The notes: generated from the letters alone by a model not told the origin. Shown: positions 1-11,718, numbered from the stretch's first letter. The stretch: 64,000 bases of DNA from Salvelinus alpinus (GCF_045679555.1 NC_092093.1:65571214-65635213); one strand, 5' to 3'. A program made the numbers and translations.

Positions 1-1064
1 ATGTCCGTACTGTGCGAGGCCTAAGACAGCGCTACAGGGAGATAGGACGTACAGCTGATCGTCCTCGCAGTGGCAGACCACGTGCAACAACACCTGCGCA
101 GGATCGGTACATCCGAACATCACACCTGCGGGACAGGTACAGGATGGCAACAACAACTGCCCGAGTTACACCAGGAACGCACAATCCCTCCATCAGTGCT
201 CAGACTGTCCGCAATAGGCTGAGAGAGGCTGGACTGAGGGCTTGTAGGCCTTTTGTAAGGCAGGTCCTCACCAGACATCACCGGCAACAACGCTAGACCA
301 GACAAGACTAGCAAAAAGTGCTCTTCACTGACGAGTCTCGGTTTTGTCTCACCAGGGGTGATGGTCGGATTCGCGTTTATCGTTGAAGGAATGAGCGTTA
401 CACCGAGGCCTGTACTCTGAAGCGGGATCGATTGTGTCACAGCATCATCGGACTGAGCTTGTTGTCATTGCAGGCAATCTCAACGCTGTGCGTTGCAGGG
501 AAGACATCCTCCTCCCTCATGTGGTACCCTTCCTGCGTGCTCATCTTGACATGACCCTCCAGCATGACAATGCCACCAGCCATACTGCTCGTTCTGTTCG
601 TGATTTCCTGCAAGACAGGAATGTCAGTGTTCTGCCATGGCCAGCGAAGAGCCCGGATCTCAATCCTAATGAGCACGTCTGGGACCTGTTGGATCGGAGG
701 GTGAGGGCTAGGGCCATTCCCCACAGAAATATCCGGGAACTTGCAGGTGCCTTGGTGGAAGAGTGGGGTAACATCTCACAGCAAGAACTGGCAAATCTGG
801 TGCAGTCCATGAGGAGGAGATGCACTGCAGTACTTAATGCAGCTGGTGGCCACACCAGATACTGACTGTTACTTTTGATTTTGACCTCCCCTTTGTTCAA
901 GGACACATTATTCCATTTATGTTAGTCACATGTCTGTGTAACTTGTTCAGTTTATGTCTCAGTTGTTGAATCTTATGTTCATACAAATATATACACATGT
1001 GAAGTTTGCTGAAAATAAATGCATTTGACAGTGAGAGGACGTTTCTTTTTTTGCTGTTTAGTTG
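1..1064 (+). mobile_element. Tc1/mariner-like transposon, 5' end outside window
   Basis: Decayed Tc1-like element read on the plus strand. Positions 12-296 encode the DNA-binding part (RSGRPRATTPAQDRYI, then SAQTVRNRLREAGL). The catalytic part follows: FTDESRF near 326-346 (first Asp), LQHDNATSHTA near 560-595 (second Asp) and SPDLNPNEHVWDLLDRR near 650-700 (third acidic residue). A stop near 294 and a frame change before 434 break the reading frame, so it is a pseudogene. The right end is placed near 1064, after the stretch gaggacgtttctttttttgc; this end is an estimate. The left inverted repeat lies before the window. Confidence 0.85.
12..865 (+). pseudogene. broken Tc1-like transposase
   Basis: Remnant of a DDE transposase that once cut and pasted its host element at TA sites. 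The helix-turn-helix part and the catalytic core sit in different frames and are separated by in-frame stops (around 294 and 310). All three catalytic acidic residues of the DD34E pattern can still be seen, so the gene died by frameshift and nonsense changes and not by loss of catalytic residues. The last residues (about 760-865, SMRRRCTAVLNAAGGHTRY) match the usual C-terminal end of this family. It is not expected to be expressed. Confidence 0.8.
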
Positions 1065-1798
1065 TAAATTTGTAACAATTTTTACATTATGCACTATGAC
1101 TATGCAAAGCTACAAAAAAAGATTGATTTCATATCATACACATAGCATTTTACCACATACCTTTATTTTGAAGGCAAAATAAGAAAACCGGAAGTCTTAA
1201 TGTTGCTGCCGTGACGTTAATCCTAATCACACCCATCTCTGGAATGACTAGTACTATTGGTGCTTTCAAGAGCACTGGGAACTGGGGAAAAAACAATGTC
1301 AAATCAGGACATCAGTGATCTTCAAGGTCGGAAAGTCGGAGCTCTATAAAGATGCCCTAGCTTGTAATTCAGATTTGGATGACTGTTCAAAACAATTCTT
1401 CCCATTCGGAGCTTGCAGTTGTATTGAACGCACTATAATGTTCAGTTGTGGATGCCAATTAAGGCATCCCCCAGCACCTCTCTGATTCAAACGGGTTGGG
1501 TTAAATGCGGAAGACACATTTCAGTTGAATGCATTCAGTTGTACAACTACCGTAACTAGGTATCCCCCTTTCCCTTTCTCTTTCCTTTCCCTTTAAATTC
1601 TGTAGAAATTTAACTGTGATTTTTGCGAACAGCAGCTTGATGTCATTGTTTGGCTAGTAACTGTTCTTCCTTCAATGGGGTTTAACGGACGATGGTAATA
1701 TTAATGGTGCATTACCCCCACCAAAAGGACTGGAGTATAAACCCATTATATTTTGACACAAAAATGTGAAAAGGAAAAGTACTGCCAACTAACCCTGC
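1065..1798. other. gene-free, partly repeat-derived
   Basis: No coding region seen. About 1240-1440 (sequence around caggacatcagtgatcttca and ggtcggaaagtcggagctct) resembles a dispersed salmonid repeat I recognise only loosely. The remainder is AT-rich and unassigned. Confidence 0.4.
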
Positions 1799-2014
1799 AC
1801 TCATTAAAAACCCACCACCCCATTCCACTATTTTGACCCTATCTAATCCTCCACTCATTAAAAACCCACCACCCCATTCCACTATTTTGACCCTATTTAA
1901 TCCTCCACTCATTAAAAACCCACCACCCCATTCCACTATTTTGACCCTATCTAATCCTCCACTCATTAAAAACCCACCACCCCATTCCACTATTTTGACC
2001 CTATCTAATCCTAC
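1799..2014. repeat. 54-bp tandem repeat, 4 copies
   Basis: Copies start at 1799, 1853, 1907 and 1961, exactly 54 bp apart, each beginning actcattaaaaacccaccac. The copies differ by only one or two bases, so the array is young. It adjoins the end of a LINE ORF1 fragment. Confidence 0.95.
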
Positions 2015-3826
2015 ACCAGGCTGACTGCCTGAGAGGATGGGACACTACCATTCAACACACCCTGTAACTCTTCTGCAGTAAAATCTCGCAATCCCAAGTA
2101 ATTCTCTGCAGCTGTCACCACAACACCTATTTTCTGTGACTTCCATTCCATTCCTGCGTTATAGCTGATAACCATGGCAATGAACGCTAAAAAGCCAACC
2201 TTACTGAAGCACATCTCATTAGTCCTATCACTCTGTACTGGCAAACGTCTACTACTCACCGGGAGCCTCTTAGGATCCCTCACCCCTCTTCCTCTACTTT
2301 CTTCACTGCCTCGGCACATGACACCTTTTGTAAAACTCTGACCCTGGCAACATCAACATGCCTCTTGCACCGGACACCTCTGATCCCCAGCAACATGGGC
2401 ACCCCTACTCTTAACACATAAAATCAAATGTTATTTGTCACGTGGTTCGTAAACAACAGGTGTAGACTAACAGAAAAATGCTTACTTACGGGCCCTTCCC
2501 AACAATGCAGATTTTTGTTGTTGTTGTTGAAATAGTAGAAAAATGGTAACACAAGGAATAAATACACCAGGAGTAACGATAATGAGGCTATATACACAGG
2601 GTACCAGTACAGAGTCAATGTGTAGTGGTACAAGCTAATTGAGGTAGATATGTACATATAGGTAGGGATAAAGTAACTAGGCAATGGGATAGATAATTAA
2701 CAGTAACAGCAGCATATGTGATGAGTCAAAACAGTTAGTGCAAAAAGGGTCAATGTAGATATTCCGGGTAGCTATTGGTTAACTATTTAACTAACTATTT
2801 AGTAGTCTTATGGCTTGGGGGTAGAAGCTGTTCAGGGTCTTGTTGGTTCCAGACTTGGTGCATTGGTATCGCTTGCCATGTTGTAGCAGAGAACATTCTG
2901 ACTTGGGTACCGCTTCGTTCACCGATACTACACATTCCTTTGTCCCATGCCCTCCTGCACACATCTCCCATCTAGGAATCTCCCTCCTACACGCTGCTGC
3001 AACATGACCACAAGCTTGGCACTTGAAACACGGTAGTGGATACGGCACAATAGCTCTTACGGGATAACTGATATATCCTAACATTTACTTTATCAGGTAA
3101 CGACTCAGCCTCAAAACTCAAAGGACAGACAGGGACTCTGTTTCATCACGCTCACCATCAAGTCTGTGTCGCACCAAACAGCGGGCATCACAGACACCGG
3201 GAATCTTCAACTTCAGTTGATCCACCTCCACCCTTACCGCTACCCCAGTAATCACTCCTTTCAATGGTGCCCTATTCCTGAGAGCAGAAACACAAAAAAG
3301 TCAACTTCGGGTTACCTTAACTCCTTTTTCATCCAACCTGAAACCACATATGGGTCAGCCAAAAGGCAGGGGTCCACCTTCTCCAAAAATGTCACGCCTA
3401 CTGGACCAGATGAATCTTTTTCATGACCATCGGTGCGAGGCTCGAGCCCTGAGGTCATCCTCACTCTTCCAATCCACCTCCAGAACTACTGGAGTATAGC
3501 ACATTCTGTCTGTACTCAACGCCACTCTTCCTCGACACACCATCTCCCTCGTTGTCACTAGCTTCATCAGGTTCTAACTCGTAACCTACTTTCTTCCTTC
3601 TCCTCATTGACCCCACGCCTGGAAATATACTTCCATTAGAATCCTTATCACTTTCACTGTCGGATTCCATGTTTCCATCCTTTTCCACTAGTATATTTCG
3701 TTTGAGTCCACTACTAATTTTCGATTGACTGCTACCACGCTTCCCACCACATGGAACCCCGGCTTCGCCCCATCTTCCGAAAGAATGACCTAACGCCTTG
3801 CACCCGTAATCCTTCCTGTGTTTCAT
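2015..3826 (-). mobile_element. non-LTR retrotransposon ORF1 fragment, minus strand
   Basis: Minus-strand protein remnants of a LINE first ORF (nucleic-acid chaperone). The N-terminal part is 3461-3826, acidic and serine-rich. The middle part (about 2940-3040) holds two zinc knuckles, CFKCQACGHVAAAC then CAGGHGTKEC; the first carries Cys at a position usually taken by a large hydrophobic or polar residue. The C-terminal part (about 2030-2200) reads GVVVTAAENYLGLRDFTAEE. The reading frame is broken and a different repeat (2427-2905) is inserted into it. No reverse transcriptase is present, so the copy is dead. The LINE clade cannot be fixed from this piece. Confidence 0.7.
2427..2905. mobile_element. 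salmonid interspersed repeat inserted in LINE ORF1
   Basis: Contains the landmarks caaatgttatttgtcacgtg, atgcttacttacgggccctt, gaggctatatacacagggta and cttatggcttgggggtagaa. The same series of landmarks occurs at 26664-26985 plus 30243-30564. The insertion splits the zinc-knuckle part of ORF1 (above 2906) from its continuation (below 2426). The family is common in salmonids but I cannot name it with confidence. Confidence 0.7.
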
Positions 3827-4450
3827 TCACGTCTGCTCCTCCCCTAAGACACTGAGTGTGTTTCAGTCACGTCTGCTCCTCCCCTAAGACACTGAGTGTG
3901 TTTCAAAGTGATGATATCTCTCTGCACATTTCCTCAATCATCTGTTCATCATCTGACTCTTCTGCTCCTTGTCCTCTCTCAGAGAAGCTATCCTGGCCTC
4001 CTCGTCCTCTTGTAGAACCTGCTTCTGCTTCTCAAGCTCTTCCTGTTTCTGTGTGCTGGGCCTGGCTCTGGAGACGGAATCATGCCTCAGAAATTCATAC
4101 AGGGTCAAAGACATTTGCTCAAAACTGTTGCATTCTCTGACTGATACTGAAGTAGCGTTCTTACCTTAATGTGCTCTGTTGTTTGATCAAATGATAGTTT
4201 AAGGCTATTTAAGTCCTGTAAGGGCTTCAGGGCAGTTTGGAGCTCTTCCTATTGGAGGGAGAACATTTCTGATACCGGATAGTCACTGGATTAACAGGAA
4301 TTGACAAGTCAAATAGAACAGGGCTTGTTTTAAGTCTTGTTCTCTTTGATACAATAATTTATTTTACCTGTCTATACATTTTAATGGAATAACAAAGGTT
4401 TATATAATACAAATAAATAAATAAATTGAGTACCTTGTGAACCTGTAGAT
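3827..4450. other. gene-free; short direct duplication
   Basis: A direct duplication of roughly 40 bp (cacgtctgctcctcccctaa... repeated at about 3830 and 3870) sits at the 5' edge of the LINE fragment. No gene or known repeat was recognised in 3900-4450. Confidence 0.5.
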
Positions 4451-4641
4451 CAGGGGTGTCAACTCATTCCATGGAGGGCTTATTGTCTGCTGGTTTTAGT
4501 TTTTTCCTATCAATTAAGACCTAGGCTACCAGGTGAGGGGAGTTCCTTACTAATTAGTGACCTTAATTCATCAATCAAGTACATGGTTGAGCAAAAAGCC
4601 ACAGACACTCGGCCCTCCATGGAATAAGTTTGACAGATGTG
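4451..4641. mobile_element. short hAT-type MITE candidate
   Basis: Terminal inverted repeats: left caggggtgtcaactcattcc, right ggaataagtttgacagatgt plus g, which is roughly its reverse complement; ccatggagggc and its inverse lie inside. Size is 191 bp. An 8-bp target duplication is not visible, so the superfamily call rests on the CAGGGGTGTCA end alone. Confidence 0.55.
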
Positions 4642-5269
4642 CCCCACAAGGTCCAGAGCCTGCTAGTTTGCTTTTCAACCTGCTAATTAATTAAACCCAC
4701 CTTGTGTGCCAGGCCTAAATCTTTCTCTGATTAGAAGGGAACCATGAAAACAAGCAGTGGACATGGCTTTGAGGTCCAGGGTTGAGTTTGAGGACTGTAC
4801 AGCTTAATCTATGGCGCAGTAGTCAAGGTTTTTGTGTTGTTTGGAGGTCTGACACATCAAAAAGAGGGGTGTTTATCCTCCAGACAGAAGAGTTGGAGTT
4901 TCTCCCTGTGCAGACAGCAGAACACCCCAGACTCTGAGATCTGGAAGTCACCTTGTCCTAGAGATTTACATGGTAATCATGAAACACAGACCTTATTTTA
5001 GGTGTTTCTAAAAACCCCTATGGGAAAAATGAATGGTGGGGAAATTATTGGAACCATTTCCCTGTTTGACTGCTAGGTCTTATGGGTATTATGACTAATA
5101 CTGTGGTACTCTATGAAGTGTTTGTTGTCATTCAATGAGAGAGGACTAGTTTTCATGCACATTTTTTCAATTGGGAAATACTGCACCAAACATCTTAATT
5201 AGGTGTAAAATTGTGTGACTAAGACATCCCCTGCAAAACTGTCGAAATTAATGACAGATTTCTTGATTT
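4642..5269. other. no feature recognised
   Basis: AT-rich sequence without a supported reading frame, RNA gene or repeat that I can identify. Confidence 0.5.
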
Positions 5270-5617
5270 ATCTAGATCAGGTATTCCCAAACTAGGGGGG
5301 TACGCGCAATGCCTTCGTGGGTACGCCAAATAAAAATGTAATTCACAATGTCTTTTTTTCTTCACGGTTTCAAACAGCTCATTTATATTTTCCAACGGGG
5401 CTATACATTTGGGTGAGGTTGTTTTCGTGCCTGAGTGGCCTCGTGTCACTGCCAAAAACAAAATTAAACCATCTAGCGAAATAACAACACAATGTCAAAT
5501 ACAGGTAGCCTAGTCAAATAATTAACATCCAATCACATTAACCGTTACTCTCTCGCGGGAAATCCACTAACGGTCCGTATGTAGCCAAACGTAGCGTTTT
5601 CTGCATTATGCAATGAT

Positions 5618-5881
5618 ATGGGCAGCGACCATGTAACGCTTTTACAACATACAGAAGTGCACTGGTTATCAAGGGGCAAAGTATTGACACGTTTTTTAAA
5701 GACACTGATGCCCTTTGCAACCACGTACCTATGTGAGAGTGGATTCTCAGCCCTCACTAGCATGAAAACTAAATACAGGCACAGATTGTGTGTGGAAAAT
5801 GATTTAATACTGAGACTCTCTCCAATACAACCCAACATTGCAGAGTTATGTGTATCCTTTCAAGCACACCCTTCTCATTAA
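5618..5881 (+). pseudogene. hAT transposase C-terminal remnant
   Basis: The frame reads TYLCESGFSALTSMKTKYRH followed by RLCVENDLILRLSPIQPNI, the conserved C-terminal dimerisation segment of hAT transposases of the ZBED5/SCAND3-like class. About 85 residues remain of an enzyme of some 600. The catalytic DDE region and the BED zinc finger are missing, so the element cannot move itself. Confidence 0.75.
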
Positions 5882-5983
5882 CCTGTGGTGAGTTATTCAC
5901 CATTTTCGATTAAGAAATAAGGTTTTATATGTAATATGGCTAAATAAAGAGCAAAATTATTGATTATTATATTATTATTTGTG

Positions 5984-6330
5984 CCCTGGTCCTTGCTAAC
6001 CGGGCTATCTGCATTGTGTCCCACCACCTGCCAACCCCCCTTTTACACTACTGCTACTCTCTGTTTATCATATATGCATCGTCACTTTAACCATATCTAC
6101 ATGTGCATACTACCTCAATCAGCCTGAGATAACCGGCGCCTGTATATAGCCTCGCTACTGTATATAGCCTCGCTACTGTTATTTTTCACTGTCTTTCTAC
6201 TGTTGTTTTTATTTCTTTACTTACCTATTGTTCACCTAATACCTTTTTTGCACTGTTGGTTAGAGCCTGTAAGTAAGCATTTCACTGTAAGGTCTTCACC
6301 TGTTGTATTTGGCGCACGTGACAAATAAAC
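5984..6330. mobile_element. retroelement tail inserted in the hAT element
   Basis: Flanked by the 6-bp direct repeat tttgtg (5978-5983 and 6331-6336). It contains gtatatagcctcgctactgt (twice, in tandem), gcactgttggttagagcctg and taagcatttcactgtaaggt, landmarks also found at 45315-45515. This is the 3' part of a dispersed salmonid retroelement, and it ends in an AT-rich tail near acaaataaac. Confidence 0.65.
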
Positions 6331-6526
6331 TTTGTGACAAAAACTCACACTAATTCTTATGTTTAATAAATGTATCGTATAGTGTTTGTGTGGCAGGCTT
6401 ACAATGATGGCAAAAAACAACATTTGAGAGTGCGCTGACCCTGGTGCTAAAGGGGGTACGCAGCTAGAGGTTGAATGTTTGAAGGGGTACGGGACTATAA
6501 AAGGTTTTGGAACCACTGATCTAGAT

Positions 6527-7221
6527 GAATTCGGACTATTTTGAGGAAATGTGTTCTGGATATGTGGTTGCTACGGTGTCTCAAGAGGGAGGAACAGTGA
6601 TATTGCCATTTTTTTTCTAGTTTTTCAAGCAATGGTCTTTAAGGGAGTATGCGAAGCACAAACGTTCACTTTCCCTAGCTGGGTTCTGCAAACCGAACCT
6701 AATATGCGGCAACTTTAGAGCTGTCAAATGCACAAGCAGCTCCTGTCATTAGGCCTGTACCTAAATTGGACATTGCCATTGGCAGCACGGAGTCACATTA
6801 AGAGAAATCCCATGCAGCCTTGTTTACAAATTCGAACACTGGAATGTGAGCTGTAATCTACACCTTGATTAGGCTGATAGAAATCCAAATTATTTTGTTT
6901 AATGATTGTCAATTTGAGCGTCATTATTTCCATATAACACATGAGTAGGATGGGTGTGGCTTTGTGACAATGATGAAGAGCAGCTGCTCATCAACTTGAC
7001 AGCTCCAACTTAGTTCCACCTCCGAAATATCAGCTATGCGGGTGTCTGCTATCCTCGTTAAAGCCGGTTAAATGTGTCTGGTTCGGTTTGCCCCTAGCAT
7101 AACTCGACTAGGCTAAGAGCATATTCCCTAAAGACTTTTGCTTAAAAAAATCAGCAATATTACTGTTGTTTGTCCCTCTTGAGCCACAATAGCAACATAG
7201 CCTCAAAATAGTCAGAATTAA
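6527..7221. repeat. long imperfect inverted-repeat element
   Basis: Left outer arm starts gaattcggactattttgagg (6527). The right outer arm ends cctcaaaatagtcagaatta (7201-7220), its reverse complement apart from a few changes. Similarity continues inward (ctcaagagggaggaac against gtccctcttgag), and an inner pair caaaccgaacc / ggttcggtttg lies near 6690 and 7080. It may be a foldback or MITE-like element about 0.7 kb long. No coding capacity is seen. Confidence 0.6.
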
Positions 7222-8210
7222 CGGGACACAGTCTTTTCACGCCACTTCGTTACCAAGTGATATTCGTAGCAGACTAGGAGAGCATTTTAGCTAACCCTAA
7301 CCATTTTCCTACCCTTAACCTGTCTCCTAACCTGCCAAGTTAATTATCCTGCTGTGTACGTTCCCATAACCTGCTACAAAAAAGTCCCTTCCGTATCGAA
7401 TTGCCATGAAAAGAGTGTTTCTCCTGAGTTAATCTAAGATAAATCACGAAATCTATCATTCATTTTGACGTTTTTGCCTAAGAAGTCTTAGTCGCGTAAT
7501 TTTACATTTAACTAGGATTGATGTAGAATTTCTCAAGCATGAATACGAGTCGTCTTTTCATGTTCCCACTCCTTCTAAGAGTAGTACTGTTGACCAATGA
7601 CCAACGAAGGGGCGTAGACTTTGGCTACCGAACTATGACTTGCCTCAAGCAAAAATGTTGCATGCACGAGGAGCTGAAAAAACCCTGCTGAACACCAAAA
7701 CAAAACAGTTATAATCACAAAATGTCGTCATAATATTAGCGAAAACTGTTTTGACTGGGAAGCATACGGTAAGTTTTATGCTTAATCTGAATCTAGACTA
7801 AAGAGTAAATCGTTTGGCTCGGTCATACCAGCTCCATATCTGAACACGACCAGAGTGGAATAGAGAGAAACCTGTTCACTGTTCCTTGTACATTACATTT
7901 TTACTAAACCAGTAAATGGTACTGTAAGAATATTTATAATGGTTATGACAAATAGTTAGGCGATAGCTGCTACCTAACTCATAGAAATAGCTTACAAGTT
8001 CAAAGGGAAAACCACTGTACTCTGAAAATGTTGGACCCAAATAGATGTATGTTAATATGGAGGACATAATCTGAATAATGTTGCCTACTTAACTGCAGAT
8101 GAAGTCAGGAGAAAAACTGTTGTTTCATATCTGACCTACTTTACTTATTAACAAACCTGTAAAATGATGACTCAGCATTCTCCCTCTCTCACCCCTCCCT
8201 CCCTCAAACA

Positions 8211-8213
<3 letters not shown>
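7222..8213. other. no gene recognised
   Basis: Contains a short ctaaccctaacc stretch near 7292. Otherwise no feature can be supported. It lies beyond the predicted 3' end of CNTNAP2. Confidence 0.45.

Positions 8214-8259
<46 letters not shown>
8214..8259. repeat. (CT)n microsatellite
   Basis: About 23 CT units. The flanks on both sides carry nearly the same cctccctccctcaaaca stretch, which points to a local duplication. Confidence 0.95.
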
Positions 8260-8263
<4 letters not shown>

Positions 8264-8349
8264 CCCTCCCTCCCTCAAACAGTTTCTCTCTGACAAACAC
8301 ATATACTATATTGTGCCATCATTGACAAGGTCCCCACCAGATGAATACA

Positions 8350-10503
8350 CGGTAGCCCTGGATGTAAATACTGTCTTTATTGAACTGTACAGAGCTGAAA
8401 GCAAGACTGAGATGACTGACAGTAGCCTGGTGGCTAGATGTGGCATGACAACGAACATTAGATGGCTAAACCCACCAACAGACAGTCTCCGTCTTCTCTG
8501 TGTGGGTTATGGTGTCCTTAGTGTGGAATTTTCCGAGACGATATATAAACATTTCACAACATTTTATAAAGCAATACAGAAAAAAAGAACAGAAAAATTA
8601 ACCATGACAACAAGCTACAAAAATGGCAGTCAATACATCATCACACTGTATCCGGGTAACACCGGTATGAAGTAAACATTCGGAACGACTGATAGACATG
8701 ATAAATAAATATGAATATAAAAAATGTGTACATGTCTAAAAAAAGAAAGAAAGAAAATGACTGGCGCTGACATGGGTCTGTCTCTACCACTACGGTGCTG
8801 TGTAACCGTGTTGTGTCACCAAGAGGAAGGATAGTGGCCAACTCCTGAAGGCACAGTGGGTTAAACCATTAAACACTGTACGACCAAGCCTCGAACCCTC
8901 ACGCTCTACCACAAAGCCTTGTCCTATGGAACGTAGGCTACACCCCTCTATGCCACCCTGTCTACACACAAACACAACACTTTCAACATAAGGTAAGATG
9001 TCTAGCCTTCTCTCATTCTCATTGGGTCTCACGAGACAAACTCTCAGTATTACAAGTTTCATGAGCGATCGAATTGATCAATCTTGGAAAACAAACATGA
9101 GAACATAAGACTGAAGTGTTTGGCAACAGAATACACACTGAAAGTTCCAGAGTTCAAAAGTTCACTGACAGGAAGGAAAGAAAGCTATCTGCCGTGCAGA
9201 GTGTTTATCTATGGTTCCTCCATGTTTTCCCCATCAAGCTTTGAGACATTCCTCTCCAGTCATTGATGAGAAGGAATTCTCGTTGATACAATCTAATGTC
9301 ATAATTAAATTAAAGTAAACTTCTCTCTCATACATGTGCTATGCTATGTATATTACATATACTATCTGAAATGTCTTGTAAATGTAGAGTACCAATGTCG
9401 CTGAATAAATAAACATATTCAAATATAAATAAAATATATTTATAAATAAAACCTATTTACAGCATGACTTTTGACATCCATGTTTCTGTAATAACACATG
9501 GATGGACTGGTTTGTGGAGTGCATATGGAAAATGAACATGTAAGCGTGACCAACAGAAATGTTAAACTTAGAAACAGATGAATTAATATAATCTGTCAGA
9601 TCTCAGTTTAAAGCGGCAATCAGCAGTAGAAATAAAAACAGAGTGTCCCCTGCCTGTTTCCGTAAAAAGCTGAGGGATGGGGCTGGAGAAACTCTCAAAT
9701 TCATAGACAGAGCTATGGATGCAAGGACTGACCATCCATGATATCAACATTATAGATATAATCATGTTTTGAGGCTATATAGTGTTTGTTTACATCTACT
9801 TTGCTTTCAAACATTGGAGTAAAACAAGCTTATATTTCAGGTTCTGATTGGGTATGACAGTTGAACTAAGCTCATGAGACATTTATAAGTTACATTCTTC
9901 AAGAATGAATGGGTACATATAATGAATTTATAAGTCCAAAAATGGATGTAGCAACTCCTGATTGCCCCTTTAAAAAACAAACAAGTCTGTGCTAGTGTAT
10001 GATCCAGTGGTTATTATTATTAATATACAGAGGTCAAATACATAAGTCAAATAACTTGAGCTGTGCTAATTGAGTTTGATTTAGTTTGGTACAATGGAGA
10101 CAACAGAATAGTCCCAAAAGTAAAATGACATTTTAATGTACTTGAGATATGTATTTGATCCAGATCTGTCTATCTATTATGTATTCAAAGGACTCCTGAC
10201 AACTCCCAAATACAATACAAAGAAGGACTCATCAGTTACTATGTACAGATTTAGTCTCTCAACGCAACGTTCCAATAGACTCTCTTCTTTCTTCTGCTTT
10301 TATGAAAAAAAATCTGATTTCTGTACACCATTCTTTACCCACTTCCACCCCCTCCTCCATTCAGTAGGGACACTATTGGATGACATTTCTTTCCATCTCT
10401 CCTGTGATTGGTCAATAAATGAACCTCCCACTCTCCATTTCTCATGTGGTTGTTGGTTAGATACACAGCCACCCCTTCTCTCTCTCTGTCTTTCTATTGG
10501 CAG
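8350..10503 (-). other. cntnap2: probable CNTNAP2 3' UTR
   Basis: Runs from the TAA stop at 10504-10506 to the candidate AATAAA at 8376-8381 (minus-strand sense). It is AT-rich with no convincing coding region. The extent is inferred only from the poly(A) signal, and longer or shorter forms are possible. Confidence 0.4.
8376..8381 (-). terminator. candidate CNTNAP2 poly(A) signal
   Basis: Plus-strand tttatt gives AATAAA on the minus strand, in the context gttcaataaagacag. It lies about 2.1 kb downstream of the CNTNAP2 stop codon. It is the most canonical minus-strand signal I found below 10503, so a 3' UTR of roughly 2.1 kb is inferred. No transcript evidence is available. Confidence 0.45.
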
Positions 10504-10706
10504 TTAGATGAACCACTCTTTCTTTGATTCGTCGATGGTCTCTGGGTTGGGGTCGGTGCCGATGATGGTGGTGTCAGCTGATTCGCCACTGGCTGGCTCC
10601 GCCGCTTTCGACTCATTGGTGTGGTAGGAGCCCTTGTGACGGAACATGTAGCGAATCAGGAACGCCAGCGTGCACAGGATGGTGAAGATCACCACGGCAA
10701 TGATAC
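10504..10706 (-). CDS. cntnap2: CNTNAP2 last exon: transmembrane helix and cytoplasmic tail
   Basis: 203 bp; phase 1 in; ends with TAA at 10504-10506. Acceptor cctccgcccccag. The helix is [17 protein letters not shown], followed by the positively charged [14 protein letters not shown], the juxtamembrane motif that binds protein 4.1-type FERM proteins in Caspr family members. A variable acidic stretch follows. The end, [12 protein letters not shown], carries a hydrophobic C-terminal PDZ-binding residue as in mammalian Caspr2, with Phe in place of the Leu I recall there. Confidence 0.95.
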
Positions 10707-10982
10707 CTGGGGGCGGAGGTATAGAAGTACTTTTAGAAGTACATGTCATTTTATAAGAAAGAATATTGATATGGCCAGTTGAGGTTAGAGAACCAATTTA
10801 TAGAAGCAAATTTGTAATATATTTGTTGACATCATGTATGGGAGACACATTTGGAGACACTTATCTGCAGCGGAGGCAACTGAATACCAATAGATCAAGA
10901 TCACATCTGGACCTGGCAGAGAGTCATGTCTCTGTGGTACACCTCTTTAAAGATAACAGATATGTGAATATGCTGAACATAC

Positions 10983-11054
10983 CTCCTATAATGGCTGAGT
11001 TCCTGTTGACTCCATCTGGGATCACTCTCTCTTCATTAAATGGGAACTCTGCAC
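10983..11054 (-). CDS. cntnap2: CNTNAP2 exon: juxtamembrane segment
   Basis: 72 bp; phase 1 in, phase 1 out. Acceptor gtgtgtctccag, donor gtatgt. It encodes AEFPFNEERVIPDGVNRNSA then IIGG. This short exon links laminin G4 to the transmembrane helix. DGVNRNSAIIGG is well conserved among Caspr2 proteins, while the part before it varies. A 72-bp symmetric exon could be skipped without a frameshift. Confidence 0.9.
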
Positions 11055-11266
11055 CTGGAGACACACAGAGACAGGAAATACAGATCACATCAGCCATACA
11101 CACACACATACACACGCACAGACATGCACACACGTGCACGTGCATACACATGCACACACCACTGTCTTCCATTCAACTTTAATGAATCCACACCAGGCCA
11201 AGCTGTCCAGTCTCCCACTAATTGGCTTTTATCCCTCCTGATGGAGAAATCTGTCAGGTAGACGAG

Positions 11267-11408
11267 TGGAGAGAGAGAGCGAGAGAGAGAGAGGGAGAAG
11301 AGAGAGAGAAAGAAAGAGAAAGAGAGATGACAGGGATTGGAGAAAGGCAAGAGAGAGTGGGTGGATGAGAAAGTCTGAGGGGCAACAGAAATCTGGAGAG
11401 AGAGAGAG

Positions 11409-11485
<77 letters not shown>

Positions 11486-11510
11486 GAGAGAGAGAAGAAG
11501 AAGAGGAGTA
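11267..11510. repeat. (GA)n/(CA)n low-complexity tract in intron
   Basis: Purine-rich GA/GAAA units with short CA stretches fill most of the 664-bp intron between the last laminin G4 exon and the juxtamembrane exon. On the sense strand this is a CT-rich tract. Nothing else is seen in the intron. Confidence 0.9.
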
Positions 11511-11718
11511 AGAAGAGACCGTGAGACTGATGAATCTGCTCTGTCAGTTTTGCTTCTGGCTCCTGGATCAATAGATGTGATCGACCAGAGACAGAGACAG
11601 AAACCATTCCACTGGATCACAAGGAAGACTGCAGCACCCACAATATGAGAATGTGTGTGTGGTGTTGTGTACCTGCTTTAACTGTAAAAATGTTTGTATG
11701 TGTGTGTGAGTATCGTAC

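Larger units (their letters stand above)
5278..6518 (+). mobile_element. hAT transposon with exact 8-bp target duplication
   Basis: The left end starts caggtattcccaaac and the right end finishes ggttttggaaccactg, an imperfect terminal inverted repeat of hAT type (CAGTGGTTCC). The element is flanked on both sides by atctagat (5270-5277 and 6519-6526), a perfect 8-bp duplication as hAT transposases make. Inside is only the C-terminal part of a transposase (5618-5881), so it is an internally deleted copy. A second repeat has inserted at 5984-6330. Confidence 0.85.

Noticed and set aside
8313..8675. 120-codon plus-strand frame near the CNTNAP2 3' end
   Set aside because: No recognisable domain; it overlaps the predicted antisense 3' UTR and lacks codon or splice support.
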